Source: Prolixibacteraceae bacterium
Lineage (GTDB): Bacteria > Bacteroidota > Bacteroidia > Bacteroidales > Prolixibacteraceae
Direction: 5' to 3'
Assembly: GCA_009773765.1 (NCBI GenBank)
Contig: WTWZ01000022.1
Span: 72,303-136,302, forward strand
Length of the DNA stretch: 64,000 bases
The notes under the pieces are model-generated. The model had not been told where the DNA came from. It searched no databases and saw only the letters and a list, made by a program, of their open reading frames with translations. Positions 27,806 to 36,247 of the stretch are shown here, piece by piece. The translations under genes and the position numbers were made by a program. How positions within the stretch are numbered: position 1 is the stretch's first letter; each line of letters starts with the position of its first letter.

Positions 27806-28102
27806 ATGGCAAGTGTAAAAGACTTAAAAAAGGACATTGATGTATTGATGTCCCTGGTTCTGAACGACTGTTTTTCGGTGCTCGAACACAATTCAAAAGT
27901 GGACAGTGAAACCATTTTGAAAATTGCGGGCGATGTGGTTCGTAAACACCGGCAATTGCGGATCAGGGCCAATCGCCCCGATGGAAAAAATAACCCAAAA
28001 CTGGTAAGAACTTTCTACAGCGCTTTGATTTCAGACGCACTGAAAGAAGCCGATTCAGCACTTGAAAGTCTTTCAGCCGAGGTGAAAAAAGTTGCCCGGT
28101 AG
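27806..28102 (+). CDS. Conserved hypothetical protein, 98 residues
   Basis: An all-helical small protein (MASVKDLKKDIDVLMSLVLN...). No signal peptide or membrane segment. It matches no family I can name with certainty, but its compact, acidic/basic-balanced helical make-up and its place between the Ig-like lipoprotein and the coiled-coil membrane protein support a real gene. It begins 54 bases after the lipoprotein stop. After it, 28165-28207 holds near-repeats of CTGGTTAC. Confidence 0.65.
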   Translation: MASVKDLKKDIDVLMSLVLNDCFSVLEHNSKVDSETILKIAGDVVRKHRQLRIRANRPDGKNNPKLVRTFYSALISDALKEADSALESLSAEVKKVAR

Positions 28103-28224
28103 CCCTGTTTTTCGGGTTTCGTGAAAAAGATTTTTAATTTTACATCAGAAATAGATACATTCTGTGAACTTCAGTTGCTGGTTACCGGCTGCTGGTTACT
28201 GGTTAATAAAAAACGGAAATAGAA

Positions 28225-29127
28225 ATGAGCGAATTTGAAAACATACCAAAACATAAATCAAAAAATCTGCGGAATAATATTATTGTAATTGCATTATCGG
28301 CAATTCTGGTGGTAATGTTGGTTTTGTTTTTTATTCAGCGACGTGAACACAGATCAATAATGAAAGACATAACTGCCGAAAAAGATTCTATTCAGAATGA
28401 ATTAACCCAAATTGTTGCCGGTTACGATATGCTTAAAACCGAAAATGATACCATTAACGAGCAGTTGGTTATTGCTCAGGCCAAAGTGCGCGATTTGTTA
28501 ATAGAAGTGGAACAAACCAAAAGGGTGAGTTACGAAAAAATTTCGGATTACCAGAAACAGGTAACCACTCTGCGGGGAATCATGCGCGATTTTGTAGTGC
28601 AAATCGACTCCCTGAACAAGCGAAACGAGCAGTTAATGGCCGAAAATACGCAGGTGAAAGAGCAGTTTAAACAGGCCGAAATTGAAAAGGAGCAACTGAG
28701 CCAGGAAAAAGAAAACCTTCAGAAAAACCTTCAACGCGCCGCTCAGCTTGAAGCACGGGAATTAATAGCAGAGGGGCTGAACTCGCGTAATAAGGAAACA
28801 AAATTTGCCAACCGGACTGCTATTATAAGAATCTCTTTCGTACTTGGCAAAAACGTAACATCTAAACGCGGCCCGAAAAATATTTATGTCAGAATCATGC
28901 GCCCCGACCAACTTTTGATGACCAAATCGCCCAATGATTTGTTTCAGTTTGAAGATTTGAGTATTCCGTTTTCGGCTATGCGTGAGGTAAACTACGAAGG
29001 ACAGGATTTACCGGTGAATATTTTCTGGGATAATACCGGTGAAACTGCGCTGATGGTTGGAAGCTACACCATCGACTTATTTGCCGATGGGAATAATATT
29101 GGTACAACCACGATTGAGTTTAAATAA
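28225..29127 (+). CDS. Membrane-anchored coiled-coil protein
   Basis: 300 residues. A short cytoplasmic start is followed by one membrane helix (NIIVIALSAILVVMLVLFFI, residues ~18-37) and a long coiled coil (~48-185) with heptads rich in E, Q, K and L. A C-terminal beta domain (~190-300; RISFVLGKNVTSKRGPKNIY, then VGSYTIDLFADG) completes it. The layout suggests a periplasmic scaffold tethered to the inner membrane. I do not recognise a characterised family. It is the last intact gene before the decayed zone. Confidence 0.7.
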   Translation: MSEFENIPKHKSKNLRNNIIVIALSAILVVMLVLFFIQRREHRSIMKDITAEKDSIQNELTQIVAGYDMLKTENDTINEQLVIAQAKVRDLLIEVEQTKRVSYEKISDYQKQVTTLRGIMRDFVVQIDSLNKRNEQLMAENTQVKEQFKQAEIEKEQLSQEKENLQKNLQRAAQLEARELIAEGLNSRNKETKFANRTAIIRISFVLGKNVTSKRGPKNIYVRIMRPDQLLMTKSPNDLFQFEDLSIPFSAMREVNYEGQDLPVNIFWDNTGETALMVGSYTIDLFADGNNIGTTTIEFK

Positions 29128-29181
29128 GGGATTTGGAAAATGCCTGAAAATTTTATCTTTATGTATTGATTTTATTATAAG

Positions 29182-30805
29182 ATGAAATTCAAAGCCGTTT
29201 TCTTAAAACTCACTTTCCTGCTAAGTTTCTGTCATTTAATTAATTTACAGGCACAGGAAAACTATTTCACCAAAACATTTACCACCGAAAGCGGACTCCC
29301 GCATAACCATATTTACCAAATATTTCAGGACAGTAACGGTTTTTTGTGGATTGTCACCTGAGCCGGGTTGAGCCGTTACGATGGTTATGAGTTTAAAAAC
29401 TACTACCATAATCCGTCCGATTCCACTTCGATAGCTTATTTTATCAGCGGGCAGCTTCAGCCCGATTCATGAAACAGCGTATGGACAAAAGGCCCCGCCG
29501 GAATTTCGAAATATAACCGCGAAACCGATAACTTCACGCAGTTCAGGTTTTTAATTACTGGCGGTCTTACAGTTGACAGGGATGGTATTGCCTGGTGTTC
29601 AACCAACAATGGAATTCTTCGTTGAAATTACACAAATAACCAATTCGATACTGTTAAAATTGAAATGGATGCTGAATTGAAGAATTAGTCAAAATTTATC
29701 CGCCATACATTGAATTTGATAACGAAAACCATCTTTGGATTGTGGCAAATAATGATCCGTACCAAATATTTTCGAGATTCAGAAAAAACGAGAATGGTAT
29801 TTGGGATCAGGAATTCAAAGGATATTTAAATAGCCAAAAGTATTTACCAAACCATATTAATGTGGCTGGAAATTTAAATTTGTTATCACTCCCGAAAATG
29901 AGTACTGGATTTTCAGTTATAATAAAACGTTCAGGTTCAATTAAATTATAGCCTGCCCCAAAATAGTGCAACTAACAATATCAAATGTAAAACCGATTTT
30001 TATTGAAACTGCTTTTAGCGATAATCAGAATACATTGTGGTTCAGGATGCTTGTTTTTATCCTGCTGCTCGGAGTTATTTCTTATTTTATTTACAGTTAT
30101 AACCGGCGGATCAGGCTACAGGCGCGCCAGCAACAGGACGAACTGAAACTTGAAAGCCTTCGCGGACAAATGAACCCGCATTTTATCTTTAATTCGCTCA
30201 ACTCCATCAACTATTTTATATCACAAAACGATCGGCTTTCGGCAAACCGCTACATTGCCGATTTTGCACGGCTGATACGTTCCATTCTGGGAAACCTTTC
30301 GCAGGAATACATTCCGCTGGTAAAAGAACTGGAATCATTGAATGATTACCTGCAACTGGAACACCTCCGTTTTGGCGATAAGTTTAATTACGAAATTGAA
30401 GTTGATGAAACAGTTTCAACCGAAGAATTCATGGTTTTCCCCGAAATGGTGCAGCCTTTCATTGAAAATGCAATCTGGCACGGGGTGCGGGGACTGGAAA
30501 GTCGCAAAGGGTTTGTAAAAATCAGAATTTTTACTGAAAAACCAGGTTCTTTAAATTGTGTTGTAGATGACGATGGTATTGGACGAAAAATGTCGGGAGC
30601 GCACAAAAGCAAGTTGCCCGGCAAAACCTCGCGCGGAATCGGGATTGTTTTGGAAAGGCTGAAAATCATCAACCATCTTCGAGGTACTGATTTGAAAGTA
30701 GCCATCGAAGATTTATATTCCGACAGGGAAGAAACAGGCACGCGGGCGAGGGTTGATATTCCGGTGAAAAGCCTCCCCAACCCCTCCCTGGGAGGGGCTA
30801 ATTAA
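29182..30805 (+). pseudogene. Ruined two-component sensor kinase (propeller + LytS-type kinase)
   Basis: The N-terminal part (from ATG 29182) reads as signal peptide plus the first blades of a two-component regulator propeller (SGLPHNHIYQIFQDSNGFLW, then RYDGYEFKNYY). It carries three in-frame TGA codons at 29359, 29470 and 29623 (approximate), then frameshifts near 29675 and 29870. Most propeller blades and the Y_Y_Y domain are missing. The C-terminal part (29966-30805) is an open frame with one membrane helix, a His-kinase H box (LRGQMNPHFIFNSLNSIN) and an ATPase domain (PEMVQPFIENAIWHG, DDGIG). Its end runs into a dispersed GC-rich repeat, so the native stop is lost. The kinase half could still be expressed, but without a sensor. 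Confidence 0.85.
30781..30797. repeat. CCCCTCC-type dispersed hairpin
   Basis: CCCCTCCCTGGGAGGGG, a 7-base-pair hairpin of the same type as 54060-54076. Here it is fused in frame to the kinase remnant. Confidence 0.7.
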
Positions 30806-30881
30806 TTACATTTATACGTTGAATGTGAAACATACACAACCTGACAAAAATTCACTATTTTTAAACCACTAATCTTTAAGT

Positions 30882-31638
30882 ATGAAAACCAAACATTTAA
30901 CTGCCATTATCGTTGACGACGAAAAACCATCACGCGAAGCGCTTGCCACTTACATCCGCGATTTTTGCCCGGAGTTGAAATTGTGGCAGAATGCGATTCT
31001 GTAAAACCGGCTTACCAGGCCATTCTGCAACTCCAGCCCCAACTGGTGTTTCTCGATATCGAAATGCCAAACGGCAACGGGTTCGACTTGTTGCAAATGT
31101 TTAAACTTCCAACTTTCAAAGTTATTTTCGAAACGCTTATTCCGATTATGCCATCCGTGCTTTTCGCTTTGCTGCTGCCGATTACCTTTTAAAACCGGTG
31201 AAAGTTGACGAATTGGTTGATGCCGTTAATAAAGTTCGGTTGGAACTTGAAAAAGAACAGTCGAACCTGAATATTCAGGTTTTGATGGAAAGCCTTGCTT
31301 CACACAACGGCGAGGTTCATCAATTGGTTATTCCCGATACCAAAGGTTTTAATGTAATAAAAGTGAATGATATAATTATGTGCGAAGCCGATGGCTATTG
31401 CACACATTTCTACCTTTCCGGAAATAGAAAAATCATCAGCTCCAAAAGTTTGAAGCATTTTGAAGAGATGATCGTCAACCAGCAAATCATCAGGGTGCAC
31501 CGCTCATATCTGGTAAACCTTTAAAAAGTAAATGGATACACAAAACAGGGCGAAATCAGGCTCGAAGAAAATCTTTGTTGCCCGCTCGGGAACAATTACA
31601 GGCAGCAGTTTGGTGAAGTACTAGGGAAAAAAGTGTAA
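30882..31638 (+). pseudogene. Ruined LytTR response regulator
   Basis: ATG 30882 opens a receiver domain (AIIVDDEKPSREALATYIRD). A single-base loss near 30970 shifts the frame. The next segment gives VEIVAECDSVKPAYQAI and FLDIEMPNGNGFDLL. A second single-base loss near 31134 shifts it again (the true continuation is AYSDYAIRAFRFAAADYLLK). The LytTR DNA-binding domain is readable (DTKGFNVIKVNDIIMCEADG, IRVHRSYLVNL), but TAA at 31522-31524 cuts off the last 38 codons, whose frame continues as KVNGYTKQGEIRLEENLCC to 31638. It follows the sensor remnant, so the whole LytS/LytTR pair is dead. Confidence 0.88.
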
Positions 31639-31706
31639 GTTTTATGGGTGCAGCGACCGAATAATTATCGGGTCCCGATTCACCTTTTTTCCTTCCGAAA
31701 TAAAAA

Positions 31707-32963
31707 TCACTTCTCATTATTCTGCAAAGCCCATTTCCAAACCGGCACCACTCGTATGGTTTGGCTGTCACTGGTTATTTCTTCTTCAGTATCATTCGTT
31801 AAAATCAACCCTTCAGATAGCGAATAAGTTTTCATTGCTTCCCTGATTCCATTGATTTCGCGTGTTTTGGTTTCCTGGGTATCAAACGAAAAGCAGACCT
31901 GAATGGCAGTAGTAATTTGGTTTCCCCTCCTGATCAGGAAGTCGCATTCGTTTTTTGCGCTAAAATAATAGACTTCATGTCCGCGCCTTTTTAACTCGAC
32001 GAAAACAATATTTTCGAGCAAACGGCCTTTTTCTTCTGAAAACAAAAATCCAAGCCTTGTAATCAATGCCTGATCAATGAAATAAGTTTTTTTTGTGTTT
32101 TGAATTTGTTTCTTTAACGAAAAATCAAATTTGTTGATCTGAAAAATCAGGTAAGTATTCTGAATAAATTGAAGATAATTGCTTACAGTTGAGGCATTTT
32201 TTACCCCGATGGTTTTTGCAAGGCTGTTGAACGACGATAGTCTGGAAACATTGCTGGCCAGATAATAGACTAACTCCATGATTTCTTTTTCGTTCGTCAG
32301 GTTATTTCGAACCATCACATCGCGGTACAAAATATTCTCATAAAGCGACTTGATGTAATTGTCGTTTTGATTTTCGAGAAATACAGGGAATCCGCCCACA
32401 GAAAAATACTGCGAAAACAGGGCCTTTATTTCCGATTTTCCTTCTGTACTGTATATTTCGGATGGTAAAGGAACCTTTCCTTTATATTCCAGAAACTCCC
32501 GAAATGAGAATGGGTATAATTCGTGGCTCACATACCGTCCGGTCAGGTGCGTTCCCAGTTCGCGGCTTAGCATATTGGCATTCGAGCCGGTAATGAATAC
32601 CTTGTTCCCGTAATCGTGCAGTCGCCTTACAAAACGTTCCCATCCGGCAATATTCTGAATTTCATCAAAATAGAAGGTTTTCTGCACTCCAAAAAGTTCG
32701 ATAAATGTTTCATATAAAATCTGAAAATCTTCGACGCGAAATTGGATCAAACGTTCATCATCAAAATTGATAAAATAATCCTTCTCCGACTGTTCCGACC
32801 TGATTTGTTGCAACAGGGTGGATTTTCCACAACGCCTGATACCGGTAATTACTACAATTTCCTGATTATACAGGTAAGCGGGTGAAAAATCCCGCCTTAC
32901 ATTTCGGGTATTCCAGCCCAATTTCTGTTGGTCAAAAAGAATTGACTTTAATAACTCCTTCAT
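31707..32963 (-). CDS. AAA ATPase with DUF4143 domain (copy 1)
   Basis: 418 residues. Walker A is GIRRCGKST (41-49), Walker B FYFDEIQ (D100-E101) and a sensor-type ITGSNANM follows at ~125. The middle has a winged-helix-like segment (SLAKTIGVKNASTVSNYLQF, ~245-265). The C-terminal DUF4143 has the spaced residues of a PD-(D/E)xK-like fold: ENIVFVELKRRG, then NECDFLIRRG and AIQV, in which the usual EIK has become IQV. Molecular role unknown; ligand or DNA-end processing has been suggested for AAA_14/DUF4143 proteins only by domain content. It is flanked on both sides by LytTR tails and has direct repeats upstream. Confidence 0.88.
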   Translation of the reverse strand: MKELLKSILFDQQKLGWNTRNVRRDFSPAYLYNQEIVVITGIRRCGKSTLLQQIRSEQSEKDYFINFDDERLIQFRVEDFQILYETFIELFGVQKTFYFDEIQNIAGWERFVRRLHDYGNKVFITGSNANMLSRELGTHLTGRYVSHELYPFSFREFLEYKGKVPLPSEIYSTEGKSEIKALFSQYFSVGGFPVFLENQNDNYIKSLYENILYRDVMVRNNLTNEKEIMELVYYLASNVSRLSSFNSLAKTIGVKNASTVSNYLQFIQNTYLIFQINKFDFSLKKQIQNTKKTYFIDQALITRLGFLFSEEKGRLLENIVFVELKRRGHEVYYFSAKNECDFLIRRGNQITTAIQVCFSFDTQETKTREINGIREAMKTYSLSEGLILTNDTEEEITSDSQTIRVVPVWKWALQNNEK

Positions 32964-32989
32964 TTTTTTGTAAATTGTATTTTTTCACA

Positions 32990-33051
32990 CAAATATACAA
33001 AGTTTCTATTTGAAATAGCTAATTTATAGTGAAAGTTTCTATTTGAGATGG
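32990..33051 (-). promoter_or_regulatory. Promoter and direct repeats of ATPase copy 1
   Basis: On the minus strand a perfect -7 element TATATTTG (rc of 32990-32997) lies 26 bases before the start codon. Two direct copies, AAAGTTTCTATTTGAAATAG (32999-33018) and AAAGTTTCTATTTGAGATGG (33032-33051), match at 18 of 20 bases and are 33 bases apart. The first holds the dyad CTATTT-G-AAATAG and covers the -33 region. Probably an operator (inference). Confidence 0.75.
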
Positions 33052-33170
33052 TCAACATTTCCAAAATAACCGGCTACACCAAACAGGATGGAATCATGCT
33101 TGAAGAAAATTAAAGTTGCCCGCTCGGGGATAATTACAGACAGCAGTTTTTGGAAAAAATGGGTGGGTAA
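33051..33170 (+). pseudogene. Orphan LytTR tail remnant
   Basis: From base 33051 the frame reads VNISKITGYTKQDGIMLEEN, stop (TAA), then SCPLGDNYRQQFLEKMGG and TAA at 33168-33170. It aligns residue by residue with the lost tail of the regulator at 31519-31638 (VNLKKVNGYTKQGEIRLEEN type). It begins exactly where the ATPase upstream repeat ends, so it marks a second LytTR gene truncated at this junction. Confidence 0.85.
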
Positions 33171-33191
33171 GCAAACAGTTTGGAACAGGTA

Positions 33192-34364
33192 TTAAAGTTG
33201 TTTTGTTTTGGCGAATTGAAAAGTATTCCAAGGTTGAACTTGCCCCAGCGATGTTTTCAATGCCTGATTACCATTATAAATCAAAAAGCAGTTTTCAGTG
33301 CTTGTTCCTGAAAGCTGAGCCCAATATTTAACCCCTTTAAAATAGTCAGGTGAAAAAGTTTCGCCCGATTTAATTTCAAAGGCGTTCTGATAATCGGCTT
33401 CCTGTAAGAGCAAATCAACCTCGTTTCCGGTTTTATCGCGCCAGAAACTAATGGCAGGTTCTTCACCACGGTTATAAAATTCTTTGACAAATTCATTGAC
33501 AACAAGGTTCTCAAAAAGATGTCCCTTTAAATAATGTGTTGTCAACTGTGTGGCGCTTTTTATTTCAAGTAGCGAACAAGCCAGTCCTGTATCGTGAAAG
33601 TAAAGTTTTGGTGATTTTACAAGACGTTTCGAAAAATTGCGGAAGTCGGGCTTTAAAAGATAAACAATATAACTGGCCTCAAGAAGCGAAATCCATGCAC
33701 TTGCTGTGGAAACTGCAATATCACAGTCATTCGCCAGCGAAGAGAGGTTCAGTAACTGGCCAATTCGTCCGGCGCAAAGTTTTATAAACAAATTGAACCT
33801 GCTTAAATCGGCAATGTTCTTTAATAACCTCACATCCCTTTCCACATAAGTTTGTATATAATAGGGATAAAAATAGGCAGGCTCAATATTTTTATCGTAA
33901 ATGCGCGGGTATGCTCCCTTAAATATTTCTTCGTTGGTTGGAACAGGCAGTATTGAAGCTTTAACCATTTCATTGTGCGAAAAGGGTAACAATTTCAGAA
34001 CAGCGCTCCTTCCGGCAAGCGATTGCCCAATAGATTGCATGAGGAGGAAATTGTGTGAACCAGCTAAAATATACATTCCGGTTTTTCCAATTTTGTCAAC
34101 ATGGGTTTGCAGGTACGAAAATAATTCCGGTACCCGCTGTGCTTCATCAATCACAGTCGTGTCGGGGTAGGAGTTGAGAAATCCCCGTGGGTCGTTTTGT
34201 GCCAGCCGCTGAATATCGGGATCTTCAAGCGAAACATATTTATATTGTGCAAACAACGACTTTAACAAAGTCGATTTCCCCGACTGCCGCGGGCCGGTAA
34301 GGGTTACAACCGGGTATTTACCGGTAAGGTAAATCAATTTGTCTTTTATAGCCCTTTCTATCAT
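33192..34364 (-). CDS. AAA ATPase with DUF4143 domain (copy 2)
   Basis: 390 residues. Walker A is GPRQSGKST (24-32), Walker B TVIDEAQ (D73-E74), sensor LAGSHNFLL (~101). The C-terminal DUF4143 carries a clear PD-(D/E)xK-like pattern: ENLVVNEFVKEF, then GNEVDLLLQE and AFEIKSGE. No signal peptide. It shares architecture with copies 1 and 3 but belongs to a different subgroup (shorter N-terminus), so this is not a recent duplication. Its promoter elements are embedded in a private inverted repeat. Function unknown. Confidence 0.88.
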   Translation of the reverse strand: MIERAIKDKLIYLTGKYPVVTLTGPRQSGKSTLLKSLFAQYKYVSLEDPDIQRLAQNDPRGFLNSYPDTTVIDEAQRVPELFSYLQTHVDKIGKTGMYILAGSHNFLLMQSIGQSLAGRSAVLKLLPFSHNEMVKASILPVPTNEEIFKGAYPRIYDKNIEPAYFYPYYIQTYVERDVRLLKNIADLSRFNLFIKLCAGRIGQLLNLSSLANDCDIAVSTASAWISLLEASYIVYLLKPDFRNFSKRLVKSPKLYFHDTGLACSLLEIKSATQLTTHYLKGHLFENLVVNEFVKEFYNRGEEPAISFWRDKTGNEVDLLLQEADYQNAFEIKSGETFSPDYFKGVKYWAQLSGTSTENCFLIYNGNQALKTSLGQVQPWNTFQFAKTKQL

Positions 34365-34372
34365 AGTACATT

Positions 34373-34415
34373 TATTTGGCCAAATTTACGATTTAAAAAT
34401 AAATATGGCCAAATA
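34373..34415 (-). promoter_or_regulatory. Promoter built inside an inverted repeat, ATPase copy 2
   Basis: TATTTGGCCAAATTTA (34373-34388) and, on the other strand, TATTTGGCCATATTTA (34400-34415) match at 15 of 16 bases. The minus-strand -7 element TAAATTTG (rc of 34381-34388) lies in the first copy. The -33 TTTG (rc of 34410-34413) lies in the second. The spacing between them is 21 bases. A bound protein would cover both promoter boxes. The leader would be only about 10 bases. Confidence 0.82.
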
Positions 34416-34479
34416 TTTATATTTTTTCTCCCTGCAAATATATCGCTCCTCCGGACCATAAGAATGTAAGTTATTCGTT

Positions 34480-35014
34480 TTACTTCCGGGCGAAATGGTG
34501 ATTATTCAGCTAAAAAACATCTATTTCAGAAGAAAACTGCAACAAATGCCATGATAATTTTTGAAGATACAAAGTTGCGCAAACAGGTTGGTTATCAGGA
34601 AACTGGCGAAAAATGGAAAGCCGGATTTCAATACCTGAATGAAGGTAGTTACCGTTTGCTGATTGAGTTTCCTCAACAAGATGGAAAATGGATAAAGTAA
34701 ACCAGAAACACAAGAACACTTGCCAAAGCCACTTTCGACGAGAGGTACAAAACCTATTATTACCAGGGAAGCAAGGGGTATTTTTCAGTACATTTCAAAG
34801 GAATGGAAAATTGATAAAGAACAATTCAGTCCGGTTTTCCGCGAATTGTGGGGCGATTGGGTAAACCAGATCGTGATTGCTGAATTTCAGGCCCGTAAAG
34901 AATGGTGCTCAAATAGAACTTACCGTAAAAGCCATTACCTCCAAAAAATTCAAAAAGGCTACCCTCAAAGGTGAAAACGACATTTCAACCATTTCGATTC
35001 AGGGGATAAAATAA
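34480..35014 (+). pseudogene. Remnant of an unidentified secreted or sugar-related protein
   Basis: One frame reads KKHLFQKKTATNAMIIFEDT and QVGYQETGEKWKAGFQYLNE, meets TAA at ~34698, continues TFDERYKTYYYQGSKGYFSV and stops. Another frame supplies EWKIDKEQFSPVFRELWGDW. A third ends the protein with GAQIELTVKAITSKKFKKAT and a stop at 35012-35014. The pieces join into one plausible C-terminal beta-rich protein broken by several lesions. Family not recognised. Confidence 0.6.
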
Positions 35015-35038
35015 AAAATCCGGAATAACCCGGATTTT
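35015..35038 (-). terminator. Terminator of kbl
   Basis: Perfect 9-pair stem AAAATCCGG / CCGGATTTT around a 6-base loop. On the minus strand it is followed by TTTATTTTAT, and it lies 24 bases after the kbl stop. Confidence 0.85.
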
Positions 35039-35062
35039 GATTGAACAGTTTTGGTTGATTGA

Positions 35063-36247
35063 TTAAATTATACTGAGTTGTTTCCCCACTTTAATAAATG
35101 CTTCAACAGCTTTGTCAACCTGTTCGGAAGTGTGCGCTGCCGAAAGCTGAACCCTGATTCTTGCTTTTCCGCGCGGCACAACCGGGAAAACAAAACCGAT
35201 TACATAAACACCTTCACTGAGTAATTCGTTGGCAAATTTTACGGCCAGTGGTGCATCGTAAATCATAACCGGTACGATTGCAGTGTTGCCTTTTACCAAA
35301 TCAAACCCGGCAGATTCCATTTTGGTGCGGAAATGTAAAGCATTTGCCATTGTTTTTGCCGGAAGTTCGCTGCCCGATGAAAGCATTTCAATCACTTTTA
35401 AAGTTGCCCCGACAGTTGCAGGAGCGAGTGTATTCGAAAATAAATACGGCCGCGAACGCTGACGAAGCATTTCAATAATTTCTTTCCGTCCTGAGGTACA
35501 GCCACCGTTTCCACCGCCCAGCGCTTTTCCGAAAGTAGTAGTGATGATATCTATTTTTCCAAGCAATCCGTAATATTCAGCCGTTCCCCGTCCGGTTTTA
35601 CCGATGTAACCTGTTGCGTGCGAATCGTCAACCATAACAAGCGCATCATATTTGTCAGCCAGTTCAACAATTTCAGGAAGTCTGGCAATATCGCCGTCCA
35701 TCGAAAAAACGCCGTCGGTTACAATCATTCTGTATTTCAGGTGCTGCGAATCTTTGAGGCACTGCTCCAGTTCGGTCATATCAGAATGTTTGTAACGAAA
35801 ACGCTGAGCTTTGCAAAGCCGCACCCCGTCGATGATGGAAGCGTGGTTCAGTTCATCGGAAATAATCGCGGAATCTTCGCCCAGCAGCGGTTCAAAAACC
35901 CCGCCGTTGGCATCGAAACAGGCGCAATATAAAATGGTATCTTCAGTACCTAAAAATTCGGAAACCTTGTTTTCCAGTTCTTTATGAATTTGCTGTGTGC
36001 CGCAAATAAAACGAACGGATGAAAGCCCGAAACCCCAGTCGTTCATCACATCCTGCGCTGCTTTCACCACTTCAGGGTGATTGGCCAGTCCGAGATAATT
36101 ATTGGCACAGAAATTCAGTACCTTTTTCCCGTTAACCTCTATTTTGGCACTTTGCGACGAGGTAATAATTCGTTCGGTTTTGTATAAACCCTGTTGTTTC
36201 AGTTCTTCGAGGGTATTTTGCAGGTCTTGTTTTATCTTTCCGTACAT
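35063..36247 (-). CDS. kbl: 2-amino-3-ketobutyrate CoA ligase (glycine C-acetyltransferase)
   Basis: 394 residues of the alpha-oxoamine synthase family of PLP enzymes. Motifs: FCANNYLGLANHPEV (~45-60), VDDSHATGYIGKTGRGT (~205-222, the PLP-ring Asp and His), and the lysine that binds PLP in TTFGKALGGGNGG (~243). The full length suits Kbl rather than BioF or 5-aminolevulinate synthase. Reaction: cleaves 2-amino-3-ketobutyrate with CoA to glycine and acetyl-CoA in threonine breakdown. Threonine dehydrogenase is not adjacent. Its start overlaps the end of the four-helix-bundle gene by 16 bases. Confidence 0.93.
   Translation of the reverse strand: MYGKIKQDLQNTLEELKQQGLYKTERIITSSQSAKIEVNGKKVLNFCANNYLGLANHPEVVKAAQDVMNDWGFGLSSVRFICGTQQIHKELENKVSEFLGTEDTILYCACFDANGGVFEPLLGEDSAIISDELNHASIIDGVRLCKAQRFRYKHSDMTELEQCLKDSQHLKYRMIVTDGVFSMDGDIARLPEIVELADKYDALVMVDDSHATGYIGKTGRGTAEYYGLLGKIDIITTTFGKALGGGNGGCTSGRKEIIEMLRQRSRPYLFSNTLAPATVGATLKVIEMLSSGSELPAKTMANALHFRTKMESAGFDLVKGNTAIVPVMIYDAPLAVKFANELLSEGVYVIGFVFPVVPRGKARIRVQLSAAHTSEQVDKAVEAFIKVGKQLSII

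Noticed and set aside
28165-28207. Possible CRISPR-like or tandem array (CTGGTTAC units)
   Set aside because: Only two or three short imperfect units, no regular spacers and no cas genes.
29340-29640. TGA read as tryptophan (genetic code change)
   Set aside because: Intact genes throughout the window use TGG for Trp and TGA as a normal stop, and the same region has frameshifts. Decay is the simpler reading.
29742-29951. Independent small gene of 69 codons
   Set aside because: It continues the propeller sequence of the sensor remnant after a frameshift (DNENHLWIVANND, ITPENEYWIF).
35063-36247. BioF or 5-aminolevulinate synthase instead of Kbl
   Set aside because: Length and the pattern around the PLP lysine fit Kbl, and no biotin or heme gene is nearby.
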